Shown here: positions 8,092 to 16,962 of the stretch, one piece after another | Numbering within the stretch: the stretch's first letter is position 1 | How the letters are laid out: each line of letters begins with the position of its first letter | NCBI GenBank assembly: GCA_016190925.1 | Contig: JACPPQ010000096.1 | Location: 1 to 42,260, forward strand | Source of the DNA: Chloroflexota bacterium | Lineage (GTDB): Bacteria > Chloroflexota > Dehalococcoidia > Dehalococcoidales > JACPPQ01 | Direction: 5' to 3' | DNA: 42,260 nt | Made by a program: the position numbers and the translations under genes | The notes under the pieces: generated by a model | Databases searched by the model: none | Seen by the model: only the letters and a program-made list of their open reading frames with translations | What the model was told of the DNA's origin: nothing

Positions 8092-8460
8092 ATGAGAATC
8101 ATGCTCAAGAGCAAAATACACCGGGCCAGAGTCACTCAGTGCAACATCGATTATGAAGGCAGCATCACCATCGACCGGGAGCTTATGCGTGAAGCGGATA
8201 TCCTCCCCTATGAGCAGGTACAGGTGTTGAATGTCAACAACGGCGCCCGTTTTAGCACCTATGCCATCGAAGGTGGAAAAGGCGAAATCTGCCTGAACGG
8301 CGCGGCGGCCAGGCTGGTCGACAAGGGCGATATTGTAATTATCCTTTCCTACTGTCATGTAGACGAAGCCGAGGCTCATGATTTTGCACCGAGGCTGGTC
8401 TACGTTGACGCTAAAAACTCTATCACAGGAGTCAAAAGAGAAGTCGAAACACGAGTGTGA
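8092..8460 (+). CDS. panD: aspartate 1-decarboxylase
   Basis: PanD makes beta-alanine from aspartate for pantothenate. It is synthesised as a proenzyme and self-cleaves at Gly-Ser to form a pyruvoyl group. The motif YEGSITID is present with G23-S24 at the cleavage site, and the start [29 protein letters not shown] and GDIVIILSY are all family hallmarks. The 122 residues are about normal. The start is chosen at 8092 with AAAGGAG upstream. It ends in a TGA stop, which shows that TGA normally terminates in this genome. Confidence 0.95.
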   Translation: MRIMLKSKIHRARVTQCNIDYEGSITIDRELMREADILPYEQVQVLNVNNGARFSTYAIEGGKGEICLNGAAARLVDKGDIVIILSYCHVDEAEAHDFAPRLVYVDAKNSITGVKREVETRV

Positions 8461-8480
8461 CCTCTTTTGAGGGAGGTGTA

Positions 8481-9308
8481 ATGCGGGTTACCATCAGCCA
8501 GATAAAAGAAATGAAGCAGGCGGGCGAGAAAATCGCCATGCTGACCTCCTACGACTACTCCACGGCAAAACTCGTTGACACAATCGACATTCCCCTGATA
8601 CTTGTCGGAGATAGCCTGGGCATGGTAGTGCTGGGCTACGAATCAACGATTCCGGTCACTATGGAAGAAATGCTGCACCACACCAAAGCCGTTGTTCGAG
8701 GCACAAAGCATGCTATGATAGTTGGCGATATGCCGTTCATGACCTACCATATCAGTATCGAGGATGCTCTGCGCAACGCTGCCCGTTTCATCCAGGAGGG
8801 GGGAGCGCAGGCAGTTAAACTGGAAGGCGGAGTAACGGTAGCGGAGAAGGTCAGAAGAATCGTGGAGTGCGGCATTCCCGTGATGGGACACATCGGCCTT
8901 ACGCCACAATCGATTAACCAGCTAGGCGGCTATAAGATTCAGGGGAAAAGCCCAGAGGCAGCGGCCGGGCTGCTCAAGGATGCTCGCGCCCTGGAAGACG
9001 CAGGGGCTTTCGCCATAGTGCTGGAGACCGTGCCTGCTCCGCTGGCGAGCCTCATTACTCAGAAAGTGAAGATTCCCACCATCGGCATCGGCGCGGGAGC
9101 CGGATGCGATGGGCAAGTGCAGGTGATAAACGACCTTCTCGGCTCCTTTGCCGATTTTGTTCCGAAGCATGCCAAGCGATATGCTAAGCTGAGCGATATT
9201 ATGTCAAGTGCCATCGGCCAATATTACAAAGAGGTCAAGGAAGGCGCTTTCCCTACCGCAGAGCACAGTTTTGCGATGGATGAGAGCGTCCTGGCGCAGC
9301 TTTCCTGA
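8481..9308 (+). CDS. panB: 3-methyl-2-oxobutanoate hydroxymethyltransferase
   Basis: PanB transfers a hydroxymethyl group from 5,10-methylene-tetrahydrofolate to 2-oxoisovalerate, giving ketopantoate. The protein (275 residues) has the conserved segments MLTSYDYSTAKLVD, VGDSLGMV with the Mg-binding aspartate, GDMPFMTY, AVKLEGG, GHIGLTPQS and the catalytic glutamate region VLETVP, then PTIGIGAG. Start at 8481 follows GGGAGGTG; it lies 20 nt after panD. It supplies the substrate of the putative ketopantoate reductase at the head of the operon. Confidence 0.96.
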   Translation: MRVTISQIKEMKQAGEKIAMLTSYDYSTAKLVDTIDIPLILVGDSLGMVVLGYESTIPVTMEEMLHHTKAVVRGTKHAMIVGDMPFMTYHISIEDALRNAARFIQEGGAQAVKLEGGVTVAEKVRRIVECGIPVMGHIGLTPQSINQLGGYKIQGKSPEAAAGLLKDARALEDAGAFAIVLETVPAPLASLITQKVKIPTIGIGAGAGCDGQVQVINDLLGSFADFVPKHAKRYAKLSDIMSSAIGQYYKEVKEGAFPTAEHSFAMDESVLAQLS

Positions 9309-9452
9309 TTCTGAAACGGATTAGTATAGAGGTTGCTTCGCCCCGCTCGCCTGCCAAAGTCTTGTACGGCGGGCAGGTGTACGGCGAGCAGGCCAAAGGC
9401 GAGTGGACTCGCAAATGGCGAGATAGTCTCTTTTAGGGTTAATGCCACGAGC
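9309..9452 (+). repeat. panB-panC spacer with tandem 15-bp repeat
   Basis: The 144-base gap inside the pan operon holds two abutting copies of TGTACGGCGRGCAGG (9363-9377 and 9378-9392) amid other GC-rich repeat fragments. No promoter is obvious. panC itself has no strong ribosome binding site near 9453, so this insert may have weakened its translation. Confidence 0.6.
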
Positions 9453-10310
9453 ATGAAAGTCATACAGACCATAGCCGAAATGAGGAAACTGAGGCAGCGT
9501 CTTCTTGAGCCGGTTGGCTTTGTTCCTACCATGGGGTATCTCCACGAGGGACACTTGACCCTGGTCAGGAAAGCCAAAGAAAAGAACGCCTCGGCAGTAG
9601 TCAGCATCTTTGTCAATCCAACGCAGTTCGGCCCTCAAGAGGACTTCGAGAAGTACCCCCGCGACACCGAACGTGACTTAGCCATGCTGAAAACGGCTAA
9701 GACAGACGCAGTCTTTATGCCATCCGCTGAGGAGATGTACCCCGCAAACTCTGTTACCTGGGTGGATGTCAAGAAAATCACCGAGCATTTGGAGGGCGCT
9801 GCCAGGCCCGGCCACTTCAGGGGAGTTGCCACAGTTGTCGCCAAGCTGTTCAACATCGTACAACCGGACAGGGCTTACTTCGGGCAGAAGGATGCCCAGC
9901 AGGTGCTGGTGGTCAAAAGGATGGTGGCAGACCTGAACATGAACATCGAGGTCATTGCCGTACCCACTGTGCGAGAGCCTGACGGCCTGGCAATGAGCAG
10001 TCGCAATATCTACCTCAACCCGGAGCAGCGCAAGGCAGCGACAGTCCTTTACCGTGCGCTGAACCATGTTCTGGAACTATGGTCGGAGGGCGAGAGAAAT
10101 CCGGCGAGGCTGCGCCGTCACATGCTGGATGTTTTGCGAAGCGAACCGCTGGCAGTAGTCGAGTATGTCAGCGTAGCAGACCCAGAGACACTCGAAGAGA
10201 TGGAGACCGCCAAGCCGGGTGGCCTGGTATCGATGGCTGTCAGAGTCGGGAAAACGCGTCTGATTGATAACATGGTGCTAGAGCTGAAGCCCCGGCTACT
10301 CCCCGATTAA
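9453..10310 (+). CDS. panC: pantothenate synthetase
   Basis: PanC joins pantoate and beta-alanine using ATP through a pantoyl-adenylate. The 285 residues carry the HIGH-type nucleotide motif in PTMGYLHEGHLTLV (about 24-37), FVNPTQF, the YFGQKDAQQ segment, VREPDGLAMSSRN (KMSKS-like) and the C-terminal YVSVADPETLEE. The start at 9453 gives the normal N-terminus MKVIQTIAEMR. Only a distant AGGG is visible as ribosome binding site. This completes the pathway from 2-oxoisovalerate and aspartate to pantothenate. Confidence 0.95.
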   Translation: MKVIQTIAEMRKLRQRLLEPVGFVPTMGYLHEGHLTLVRKAKEKNASAVVSIFVNPTQFGPQEDFEKYPRDTERDLAMLKTAKTDAVFMPSAEEMYPANSVTWVDVKKITEHLEGAARPGHFRGVATVVAKLFNIVQPDRAYFGQKDAQQVLVVKRMVADLNMNIEVIAVPTVREPDGLAMSSRNIYLNPEQRKAATVLYRALNHVLELWSEGERNPARLRRHMLDVLRSEPLAVVEYVSVADPETLEEMETAKPGGLVSMAVRVGKTRLIDNMVLELKPRLLPD

Positions 10311-10357
10311 GCCAGAGGTTTCCAACTATAATACCGGGTAATATAAGAGGCTGCAGA

Positions 10358-10576
10358 ATGTGGAGATTCTGGTTCTTTCTAGGATGTATTAGCGCTGTTT
10401 TGGCTGTTCTCCTGATGGTTTCCGTTATCATGGGAATGCAATTCGTCACTTATGCGGACGGACAGGCCGAGCAAACAGGCACGATGTATGCGTCATTCGT
10501 TATTCAATCACTAGCTGCTCTCGTTCTGGCAGTTGTTTCAATTATCTCTTTTAAGCAATACAACCAGTTAGGATAA
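10358..10576 (+). CDS. small two-helix membrane protein
   Basis: A 72-residue protein with two predicted transmembrane segments (about 5-30 and 46-66) separated by a short polar loop YADGQAEQTG. The end is a short positively charged tail SFKQYNQLG. A GAGG precedes the ATG. It follows panC by 47 bases and could be the last gene of that operon. I do not recognise the family. Confidence 0.55.
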   Translation: MWRFWFFLGCISAVLAVLLMVSVIMGMQFVTYADGQAEQTGTMYASFVIQSLAALVLAVVSIISFKQYNQLG

Positions 10577-10649
10577 GGTGCAAAAGAGCACCGAATTTGG
10601 TTACTTCCGGGCAAGCATCTTGAAACATACCCTTGAGCTGTAGCCTCGT

Positions 10650-11885
10650 CTATTCCCTGATTAACGTCACGATACCAAGAGTTGCCAGGAAGGCCAGTCC
10701 CGCGCCGAAATAGAAAGTCGCAGCCGGACTAACGGCCTGCCACAGCCACCCGGCAATGAGGCTGGCAGGTAGCAGGGCGATACCTGCCACTCCGTGAAAA
10801 AGTCCGTAAGCAGTACCCCTCTTTTCCTGTGTCACCAGGTCCGCCACAAAGGCCCTGGCTACGCCCTGGACTGTTCCTTGATAGACTCCGTAACCGGCAA
10901 AAAGCGCCCATATTTGCCAGAGACTGGATGCCTGGGCAAATCCGAGGTAGACCAGGGCATAGAACAGCCAGCCCACCGTGATAACCCGTTTCCTTCCCAG
11001 CTTGTCCGATAGCACTCCCGCAGGGGATGAAATTACTGCATAGGTGAGATTGAACACGACAAGCATCAGAATTACTTCGAAAACGGGCGCTCCAATGTCC
11101 TGGGCGCGCAGCGTGATAAAGAACTCGCTGGAGTTGCCCAGGCTGAATATGGCCATGACAACCAGGAACAGCTTGAACCGCCCGGAGAAGGCCGGCGGCG
11201 ACTTGCCAATATCGGAACTTCGATGAGAGCCGCTTTCTGGCGGTGTAGTTTTCTTTCGTGGTTCACGGACAAGACCAAGCAGGAGCAGTACTCCCAGCAC
11301 GGCCGGAATTATTCCTACCAGTACCAACCAGCGATAGGTATTCAAGCTGAGGTTGATACTTTCACCCTGGACAAGATAGGTGATAATTGCGGCTACTGCC
11401 AGCCCCAGGGCAGCACCGGCAGTGTCCATCGAACGATGTATTCCGAAGCTCTTTCCCCGCCCGGTCTCCGCTACCGAGTCAGCAATCAGAGCATCACGGG
11501 GGGAGCCACGAAGTCCCTTCCCTACCCTATCGGTAAACCTGATTGCCAGAACTGCGCCCCAACTAGCCGCAAGATACATAAACGGCTTTGCAAGAGTGGA
11601 AAGGCCATAACCCGCGACTACCAGCGGCTTACGCCTGCCCATCTTATCGCTGAGACGACCGGCGAATATTTTAAAGATTGCGTCCGTACTTTCCGATAGC
11701 CCTCCGATAAGCCCGATAACGGTAGTTCCTGCGCCAAGAACATTGGCCAGAAAAAGAGGAACAAGAGTGAAAATCATCTCACTGCTGACATCGGTAAGGA
11801 AGCTGACAATCCCCAGGAAAAAGACATTGGGGTGAAGTCCCCATATCCTCTTGCCACCGGTTTCGGCTCTTGATGTTTGCGCCAA
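10650..11885 (-). CDS. major facilitator superfamily transporter
   Basis: An MFS carrier of 411 residues with about 12 hydrophobic segments. The motif A segment GRLSDKMGRRKPL lies in the loop after helix 2 (about 77-89), and the equivalent SDKLGRKR in the second half. DRVGKGLRGSPRDALIADS marks a subgroup of the superfamily in which this sequence lies between helices 4 and 5. The substrate cannot be read from the sequence; related proteins are annotated as drug or sugar exporters. It converges on the pan operon end and lies divergent from the nuoE-type gene. Confidence 0.82.
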   Translation of the reverse strand: MAQTSRAETGGKRIWGLHPNVFFLGIVSFLTDVSSEMIFTLVPLFLANVLGAGTTVIGLIGGLSESTDAIFKIFAGRLSDKMGRRKPLVVAGYGLSTLAKPFMYLAASWGAVLAIRFTDRVGKGLRGSPRDALIADSVAETGRGKSFGIHRSMDTAGAALGLAVAAIITYLVQGESINLSLNTYRWLVLVGIIPAVLGVLLLLGLVREPRKKTTPPESGSHRSSDIGKSPPAFSGRFKLFLVVMAIFSLGNSSEFFITLRAQDIGAPVFEVILMLVVFNLTYAVISSPAGVLSDKLGRKRVITVGWLFYALVYLGFAQASSLWQIWALFAGYGVYQGTVQGVARAFVADLVTQEKRGTAYGLFHGVAGIALLPASLIAGWLWQAVSPAATFYFGAGLAFLATLGIVTLIRE

Positions 11886-12184
11886 TTTATTTCCTCTCCG
11901 TTACTTGTATCATTTACGTCATTGGCTTATGACATTATAGAAGACAAACTTTTTATTTATCAAGAATTGAGTTTGTTGAGCTGGTAACTTTACGTTCGGG
12001 GACGGATGATAGTAGAATAACATTGGAGTAAGACAGATTTACAACATTACCATGTTGCATAAAGAGCGCAATCGCCCGCTCGTGGCGACCCTTCGACCCT
12101 CCTTCGCTAAGGCTGCGAAAGGCAGGCTCAGGGTGAGCGGGTTTTTTGTAATGCCAATTTACGCAACTAAACACAAGTTACATC
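11886..12184. other. divergent intergenic region and leader of the nuoEF-type operon
   Basis: About 300 bases holding a candidate promoter (TTTACG 11989-11994, 18-bp spacer, TAGAAT 12013-12018), a perfect dyad CAACAT-TACC-ATGTTG (12042-12057) just downstream of the predicted start, and an intrinsic terminator (12075-12147). The ATG at 12185 has no recognisable ribosome binding site. Confidence 0.5.
12075..12147 (+). terminator. terminator-like hairpin in the nuoE-type leader
   Basis: CCCGCTC (12075-12081) pairs with GAGCGGG (12135-12141), with an inner repeat-derived loop (CCTTCGACC...GCAGGCTCAGGGT) and six T residues after the stem. It lies 38 bases before the ATG and within the presumed leader. 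It is built from the genome's dispersed GC-rich repeat. Confidence 0.6.
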
Positions 12185-12676
12185 ATGACCGAAGAAAAGA
12201 TTAAGCAGCACACACGACAAGTCCTGAAGAGTTTCAGCAAGAAAAAAGGAAATCTTATCCCCATTTTGCAGAGGGTTCAGGGTAGGCTCGGCTATCTTCC
12301 GCGTGAAGCCATGCTCGAAGTGGCTGAATTTCTTGGACTTCCGCCAATCCATGTCTACGGCGTGGTCACCTTCTATAACCAGTTCCGCCTCAATCCTCCG
12401 GGGAAACACTCGGTGAGGGTGTGTCTGGGTACCGCTTGCCACATGAAGGGTGGCTACATAACCCTGGATGCCTGGAAACGGAGGCTGAGTATCGGAGCGG
12501 GTGAGACCACTACCGACCGCGAGTTTGACTTGGACACTGTGGCCTGCGTGGGCTGCTGTGTCATGGCCCCGGTGACTGTGCTCGATGAGAAGCCGATGGG
12601 AAAGGTCGACCCCACCAAAGTCGATGGCCTGCTGCTTGCCTTCGAGCGTGAAAGGGAGGGCAAGAAAAAGCAGTGA
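12185..12676 (+). CDS. NuoE/HndA-type [2Fe-2S] subunit of NAD(P)H dehydrogenase module
   Basis: A 163-residue thioredoxin-fold [2Fe-2S] protein of the NuoE family. The cluster cysteines are visible in CLGTACHMKGG and ACVGCCVMAPV (C-x4-C and C-x3-C spacing). The N-terminal helical part VQGRLGYLPREAMLEVAEFLG and VYGVVTFYNQF are family hallmarks. It overlaps the next gene by 4 bases. With the two following genes it forms the diaphorase part of an HndABC, hydrogenase or bifurcating complex. No Shine-Dalgarno sequence precedes the ATG. Complex I is an unlikely owner because no membrane subunits are near. Confidence 0.9.
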   Translation: MTEEKIKQHTRQVLKSFSKKKGNLIPILQRVQGRLGYLPREAMLEVAEFLGLPPIHVYGVVTFYNQFRLNPPGKHSVRVCLGTACHMKGGYITLDAWKRRLSIGAGETTTDREFDLDTVACVGCCVMAPVTVLDEKPMGKVDPTKVDGLLLAFEREREGKKKQ

Positions 12677-14589
12677 CAACCACCGGAGTCCAGGCTATAA
12701 TCCCTGCTTTCCAGGAGCTTAAAGTATGTGCAGAGGCACACTGGAAGGGCCTCTGGAAAAGCGGGAGGACAGTCATCACCGTAGGCACTGCTGCCTGCGG
12801 CCAGGCTGCCGGTGCGCTGGAAGTGTTGCAAGCCTTTCGGGACGAGGTGTCAAAGCTCAACCTGGACTGCCGTGTGATTGAGGTCGGTTGCATGGGTCAC
12901 TGCTATGCCGAGCCAATCGTCATCATCAGCAAACCAGGCTACCCTGCTATCTGCTACGGCCATGTCAACCCGGTCATTGCCGGGACGCTGGTCAAGGAGT
13001 TCGTTGCAGGTGATAATCCCTGCCTGGAATTCGTCCTGGGCGCCCTGGAAAAGAACGACCTCATTCCCAGCCTCTCCGAGTTTCCAAGAGCGCAGTATGA
13101 GAAGAAGCTTATCCTGAAGAACTGCGGGCATATCGACCCTACGGACATCGAGCAGTATATCGCTAACGGCGGCTACTTGGCGCTGGAGAAGGCGCTACGG
13201 ATGCGGCCGGAAAAGGTCATAGACGAGGTCAAGAGGTCGGGACTGCGGGGAAGGGGCGGCGCCGGTTTCCCAACAGGACAAAAGTGGGAAATCTGCCGCA
13301 ACAGCGCTGGAAAACCGAAGTACGCAATCTGCAATGCGGACGAAGGCGACCCCGGCGCATTCATGGACCGCTCTATCATCGAGAGCGACCCCCACTCCGT
13401 ACTCGAAGGAATGCTTATTTCAGCCTATGCCACCGGAGCGCGGCAAGGCTACATCTATGTCCGTGCTGAGTACCCGCTGGCGGTGGAAAGAGTGCAGATT
13501 GCGCTCCGGCAGGCAAAGAAGTTGGGCTTGCTGGGAAGGGAAATACTGGGGAGCAATTTCAGCTTCGATATCAAGCTCTTCCAGGGTTCCGGAGCGTTTG
13601 TCTGCGGGGAAGAGACCGCGCTGATTGCCTCGCTTGAGGGAGAAGCAGGCACACCACACGTCCGTCCACCCTACCCCGCGGTCAGTGGCCTTTTTGGCAA
13701 GCCAACGACTATCAACAATGTAAAGACCCTGACCTATGTCCGTCACATCATTAACAACGGAGCGGAGTGGTTTGCGGGCATAGGTACAAAGGGCAGCAGA
13801 GGAACCGCTGTTTTTGCCCTGGCTGGCAAGATAGTTAACACGGGCTTGGTTGAAGTCCCCATGGGGACTACGCTAAGGCAGGTCATTTTCGAGGTCGGCA
13901 GCGGAATCCCCAACGGCAAGAAATTCAAGGCGGTACAGATTGGCGGCCCTTCCGGCGGCTGTCTGCCTGAATCAGCGCTCGACCTGCCCATCGATTTCGA
14001 CTCCCTGAAAAAAGCCGGGGCGATGATGGGCTCAGGCGGCATGGTAGTCCTCGACGAAGACGACTGCATGGTGGAGATAGCCCGCTACTTCGTCGAGTTC
14101 ACCCAGAGGGAATCGTGCGGCAAGTGCACATACTGCCGGCTGGGCACCAAACAGATGCTGGAAATCCTTACCGATATTACAAAAGGGCGAGGAAAGCTTG
14201 AGGATATCGATATGCTCCAGCACCTGGCAGAGGGTGTTAAGGCAGGCTCGCTCTGCGGACTGGGGAAAACGGCGCCAAATCCGGTACTGACCACCCTGCG
14301 CTATTTCAGAAATGAGTACGAAGCCCATGTAAGGGAGGGACGGTGCCCGTCGCTGATGTGCCCCGACCTGATAGCCTATTACATCCTTCCGCATAAATGC
14401 GAACGCTCCTGCGATGCGTGCGTGGGCACATGCTCGGTAGAGGCCATATCACCCGATAAGAAGAGAATAAAGGTCATCGACCAGGAGAAATGCGTCAAGT
14501 GCAACAACTGTCTGGTGGCGTGTCCTCTGCAATATAACGCGGTGGTAAAGCTTTCGCCTCCAGGCAAAGTACCGACCTCAAAAAAGTAA
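12673..14589 (+). CDS. NuoF/HndC-type FMN NAD(P)H-binding subunit with extra ferredoxin domain
   Basis: A 638-residue flavoprotein. From the N-terminus: a thioredoxin-like [2Fe-2S] domain (about 30-110, TAACGQAAG and VGCMGHCYAEP), the NuoF core with FMN motif GRGGAGFPTGQKW (about 192-204), NADH motif CNADEGDPGAF and GSGAFVCGEETALI, the [4Fe-4S] ligands SCGKCTYCRLGT and LCGLGKTAPNP, and a C-terminal 2x[4Fe-4S] domain with CERSCDACVGTC and CVKCNNCLVACP. This order is that of HndC and bifurcating hydrogenase HydB, not of complex I NuoF. GTG start overlaps the stop of the preceding gene. It would oxidise or reduce NAD(P)H and pass electrons to the third subunit or ferredoxin. Confidence 0.93.
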   Translation: MTTTGVQAIIPAFQELKVCAEAHWKGLWKSGRTVITVGTAACGQAAGALEVLQAFRDEVSKLNLDCRVIEVGCMGHCYAEPIVIISKPGYPAICYGHVNPVIAGTLVKEFVAGDNPCLEFVLGALEKNDLIPSLSEFPRAQYEKKLILKNCGHIDPTDIEQYIANGGYLALEKALRMRPEKVIDEVKRSGLRGRGGAGFPTGQKWEICRNSAGKPKYAICNADEGDPGAFMDRSIIESDPHSVLEGMLISAYATGARQGYIYVRAEYPLAVERVQIALRQAKKLGLLGREILGSNFSFDIKLFQGSGAFVCGEETALIASLEGEAGTPHVRPPYPAVSGLFGKPTTINNVKTLTYVRHIINNGAEWFAGIGTKGSRGTAVFALAGKIVNTGLVEVPMGTTLRQVIFEVGSGIPNGKKFKAVQIGGPSGGCLPESALDLPIDFDSLKKAGAMMGSGGMVVLDEDDCMVEIARYFVEFTQRESCGKCTYCRLGTKQMLEILTDITKGRGKLEDIDMLQHLAEGVKAGSLCGLGKTAPNPVLTTLRYFRNEYEAHVREGRCPSLMCPDLIAYYILPHKCERSCDACVGTCSVEAISPDKKRIKVIDQEKCVKCNNCLVACPLQYNAVVKLSPPGKVPTSKK

Positions 14590-14593
14590 CGAG

Positions 14594-15247
14594 ATGATGA
14601 AAACGGTATCGTTAACTATTGATGATAAACAAATAGAAACGCAGGCAGGGAATACGCTGCTCTGGGCGGCATTGGATAACGGCATTTACATACCTAATCT
14701 TTGCTCATTGAGGCATGCTGCCGCACCTGCCGCTTCTTGCCGCCTGTGCTGGGTAGAGGTTGAGGGCAAGGCACAGCCGGTCACCGCCTGCACCGAGATA
14801 GCGGCGGAGGGGATGGTGGCGAATACCAGAGGCACGCAGGCTCTGAGGCTGGCCCGCAACGGCTTTGAGCTTCTGATGGCCTCCCACCCCATCGAATGTG
14901 CGCGCTGTGCGGCACTTCATGTCTGCGAGCTGTTGAAAATAGCCGGGCACTTGAATGTAAAGCTTAATAAGAATCCGTATCGGAAGCTGGTCCACCATCT
15001 ACCAATCGATTCCAGTAACCCGTTGTTTAACTACGACCCCAACAAGTGCGTGGTCTGCGGGCGGTGCGTTTCAATCTGCCGCGAGCGTGGAACAGGGGTG
15101 CTGGGCTTTGCCCACCGTGGTTTCGATAGAAGGGCCACCACCTTCTACGATGAGCTAATCGGGGATTCTGCATGCGAACAGTGCGGTGAGTGTGTGCGCG
15201 CATGTCCTTCCGGCGCGCTGACCTTCAAGGTGAGCGTTAATGTTTAG
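14594..15247 (+). CDS. NuoG-N/HoxU-type iron-sulfur subunit
   Basis: A 217-residue protein equal to the N-terminal part of NuoG or HoxU. It contains a [2Fe-2S] domain (CSLRHAAAPAASCRLCWVE and VTACTE), the His/Cys [4Fe-4S] motif HPIECARCAALHVCE (H-x3-C-x2-C-x5-C), and two further [4Fe-4S] clusters, CVVCGRCVSICRE and CEQCGECVRACPSG. In HndD and HydA this region is followed by the [FeFe]-hydrogenase H-domain, which is absent here, so the protein ends as a wiring module. It lies 4 bases after the NuoF-type gene. Its 3' end overlaps the convergent flavoprotein gene by 11 bases. The partner enzyme of this trio is not in the window. Confidence 0.9.
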   Translation: MMKTVSLTIDDKQIETQAGNTLLWAALDNGIYIPNLCSLRHAAAPAASCRLCWVEVEGKAQPVTACTEIAAEGMVANTRGTQALRLARNGFELLMASHPIECARCAALHVCELLKIAGHLNVKLNKNPYRKLVHHLPIDSSNPLFNYDPNKCVVCGRCVSICRERGTGVLGFAHRGFDRRATTFYDELIGDSACEQCGECVRACPSGALTFKVSVNV

Positions 15248-15803
15248 CCAGCCTCTTGCCCAGCTCGAATGCCTTCAACATTATATCAGGGTGGTCGGTT
15301 ATCTCCCCCTTCTTGTCCACGTTGCGCACCAGCAAGTCATAGCTGTACTTGACACCGATGGACAAAAAGAAGTATTTGACCGTCATGATGGAGCCCTCGA
15401 ACAATGAAGGGCCTTTCGTTGCGCCTACCAGAATCAAACCACCCTTCCTTCCTTCCTCGCGTGGGCGCTGCTTGAGAACGTACTTCCTGGCCCACAGCGC
15501 CTGAGTGCGGTCTATGAGCGCCTTGAGCTGGGCGCTGACGCCGTAGAAAAAGATTGGAGAGGCAACTATTATGATATCGGCATCCAGGAGCTTTGGATAG
15601 ATGGCATCCATATCATCCCGGATGACGCAGTTGCCATCCTTCAGACAGCCGTAGTATTCCTTACAAGGTTCGATGTGCAGCTTGCACACCGCAATTTTTT
15701 CGACCTCCGCCCCCTGGCTTTTCGCTCCCTTTAGAGCCTCTTCCAGCAGGAGATCGGTGTTGCCCTTGATTCTGGGGCTGCCCATGATGCCGAGCACTTT
15801 CAT
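15237..15803 (-). CDS. NADPH-dependent FMN reductase-like flavoprotein
   Basis: A 188-residue flavodoxin-fold protein of the iron-sulfur flavoprotein/FMN reductase type. The FMN phosphate loop GSPRIKGNTDLLL (about 8-20) and the SPIFFYGVSAQLKALIDR segment (about 82-99) are diagnostic. A cluster of cysteines, CKLHIEPCKEYYGCLKDGNC, occupies the place where iron-sulfur flavoproteins bind a cluster, although the spacing differs from the compact CxxCxxC motif, so binding is uncertain. It lies 107 bases downstream of the NrpR-like gene, on the same strand, and may be co-transcribed with it. Confidence 0.82.
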   Translation of the reverse strand: MKVLGIMGSPRIKGNTDLLLEEALKGAKSQGAEVEKIAVCKLHIEPCKEYYGCLKDGNCVIRDDMDAIYPKLLDADIIIVASPIFFYGVSAQLKALIDRTQALWARKYVLKQRPREEGRKGGLILVGATKGPSLFEGSIMTVKYFFLSIGVKYSYDLLVRNVDKKGEITDHPDIMLKAFELGKRLAKH

Positions 15804-15910
15804 ATGCAGGATAGTTTACTACTGTTGGAGAATAAGTTCAATTGTAGGTGGGGGCAAGCATAAAAGATTGAGTTGCTGAAGAACATCGTCAACAGGCAAG
15901 GGTCGTAGTG

Positions 15911-16897
15911 CTATTGAACCCGGTTAAAACTTACAAGCTGGTTGTAGTCCAGCACAATACTCATGGCGTGATTGTCCACGTCGATTCCTGCTTCCTGTAC
16001 GGCGGCGACAGGAGTAAGTCCACCGAGCATTACCATGCCGATGCGGTTGAATTCAACCGGCACCTCGCACACCGGTTCTCCGATGTCTCCTACTGCCAGC
16101 ACTCCATCGAAGCCGCATTCACGAAGTCCCTGTATCACCTCTTCCGCTACGGGTTTGGCGGCTGCCGGAATCTCACGGAAGTTTGCCAGGAGCTTGCCGT
16201 TTCCACTCTTCAACACTCCTCTGACATCGGTCATCCTCGAACGGATGAAGGCTTCCGATGGGTCGAGGGAGGAACCGGAGTAGTATATCAGGTCGACGAA
16301 ACGCATGGGTTTGTTGTTGTTTAGCTGGACTATGCCCCCGAACTTCGACTCCATGGGAATGCCCGCCTTCAGCAGGCACCCATTGAAGACGATGGTGCAC
16401 ATCGTGGCAAAACCGACTTTTCCCGGTGGCACCATTGCCGGCCCTATCCTCTCGCCCTCATCTGCTATGAAGACCTTCTCGCTTACGCAGAGTCCAGCCT
16501 GAAATACCGGTTTCATCAGTTGAATTGAGCGGCGGAAACTGTTCTTCTGGAAGAAGGACACATTCATCGGGACCAGTCCCTCACGCTTTTTCCAGTCGAA
16601 TGTGGTCTGAAAAGCAAGCGTTTCAATCCTGGCAATGACAAAACCTACCTTGTCTGTGACCAAGGCGTTCCTTAGCTCTTCCTTGCCCTTCTGGGTTAGC
16701 GTCCGGCCGTCTCTCCCACCCGGACTGGTCAAGCCCCTCTCGTCAAGCATCCCGAAGTGATACCTGACAGCGCGCTCGCTGAGGTCGATTCCACTCTGCT
16801 TAAGACGCCTTGCGACCTCTGTGGAGCCCAGGGGCTTCCCGGCCTCGTTTAGCGCCTTTAATATGGCAACTACTTTTCTCTCTACTTCATGGTCCAT
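15911..16897 (-). CDS. NrpR-type transcriptional regulator
   Basis: A 328-residue regulator with an N-terminal winged helix (about 5-75; LGSTEVARRLKQSGIDLSERAVRYHFGMLDERGL) and one NrpR effector domain (DUF128; about 80-320, with MNVSFF, PGKVGFATMCTIVFNG and the repeated GGLTPVAAVQEAG). NrpR represses nitrogen-assimilation genes in methanogens and releases DNA on binding 2-oxoglutarate; homologues occur in some bacteria including Dehalococcoidia (from memory). Many archaeal NrpR proteins have two effector domains, this one has one. No nitrogen gene is adjacent, so the regulon here is unknown. Confidence 0.85.
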   Translation of the reverse strand: MDHEVERKVVAILKALNEAGKPLGSTEVARRLKQSGIDLSERAVRYHFGMLDERGLTSPGGRDGRTLTQKGKEELRNALVTDKVGFVIARIETLAFQTTFDWKKREGLVPMNVSFFQKNSFRRSIQLMKPVFQAGLCVSEKVFIADEGERIGPAMVPPGKVGFATMCTIVFNGCLLKAGIPMESKFGGIVQLNNNKPMRFVDLIYYSGSSLDPSEAFIRSRMTDVRGVLKSGNGKLLANFREIPAAAKPVAEEVIQGLRECGFDGVLAVGDIGEPVCEVPVEFNRIGMVMLGGLTPVAAVQEAGIDVDNHAMSIVLDYNQLVSFNRVQ

Positions 16898-16962
16898 GAT
16901 CTTAAATTTATCTTACTTCTGCCGATTGGCATAAACAACTACTCGTTAAAGAGCCCAACGAG

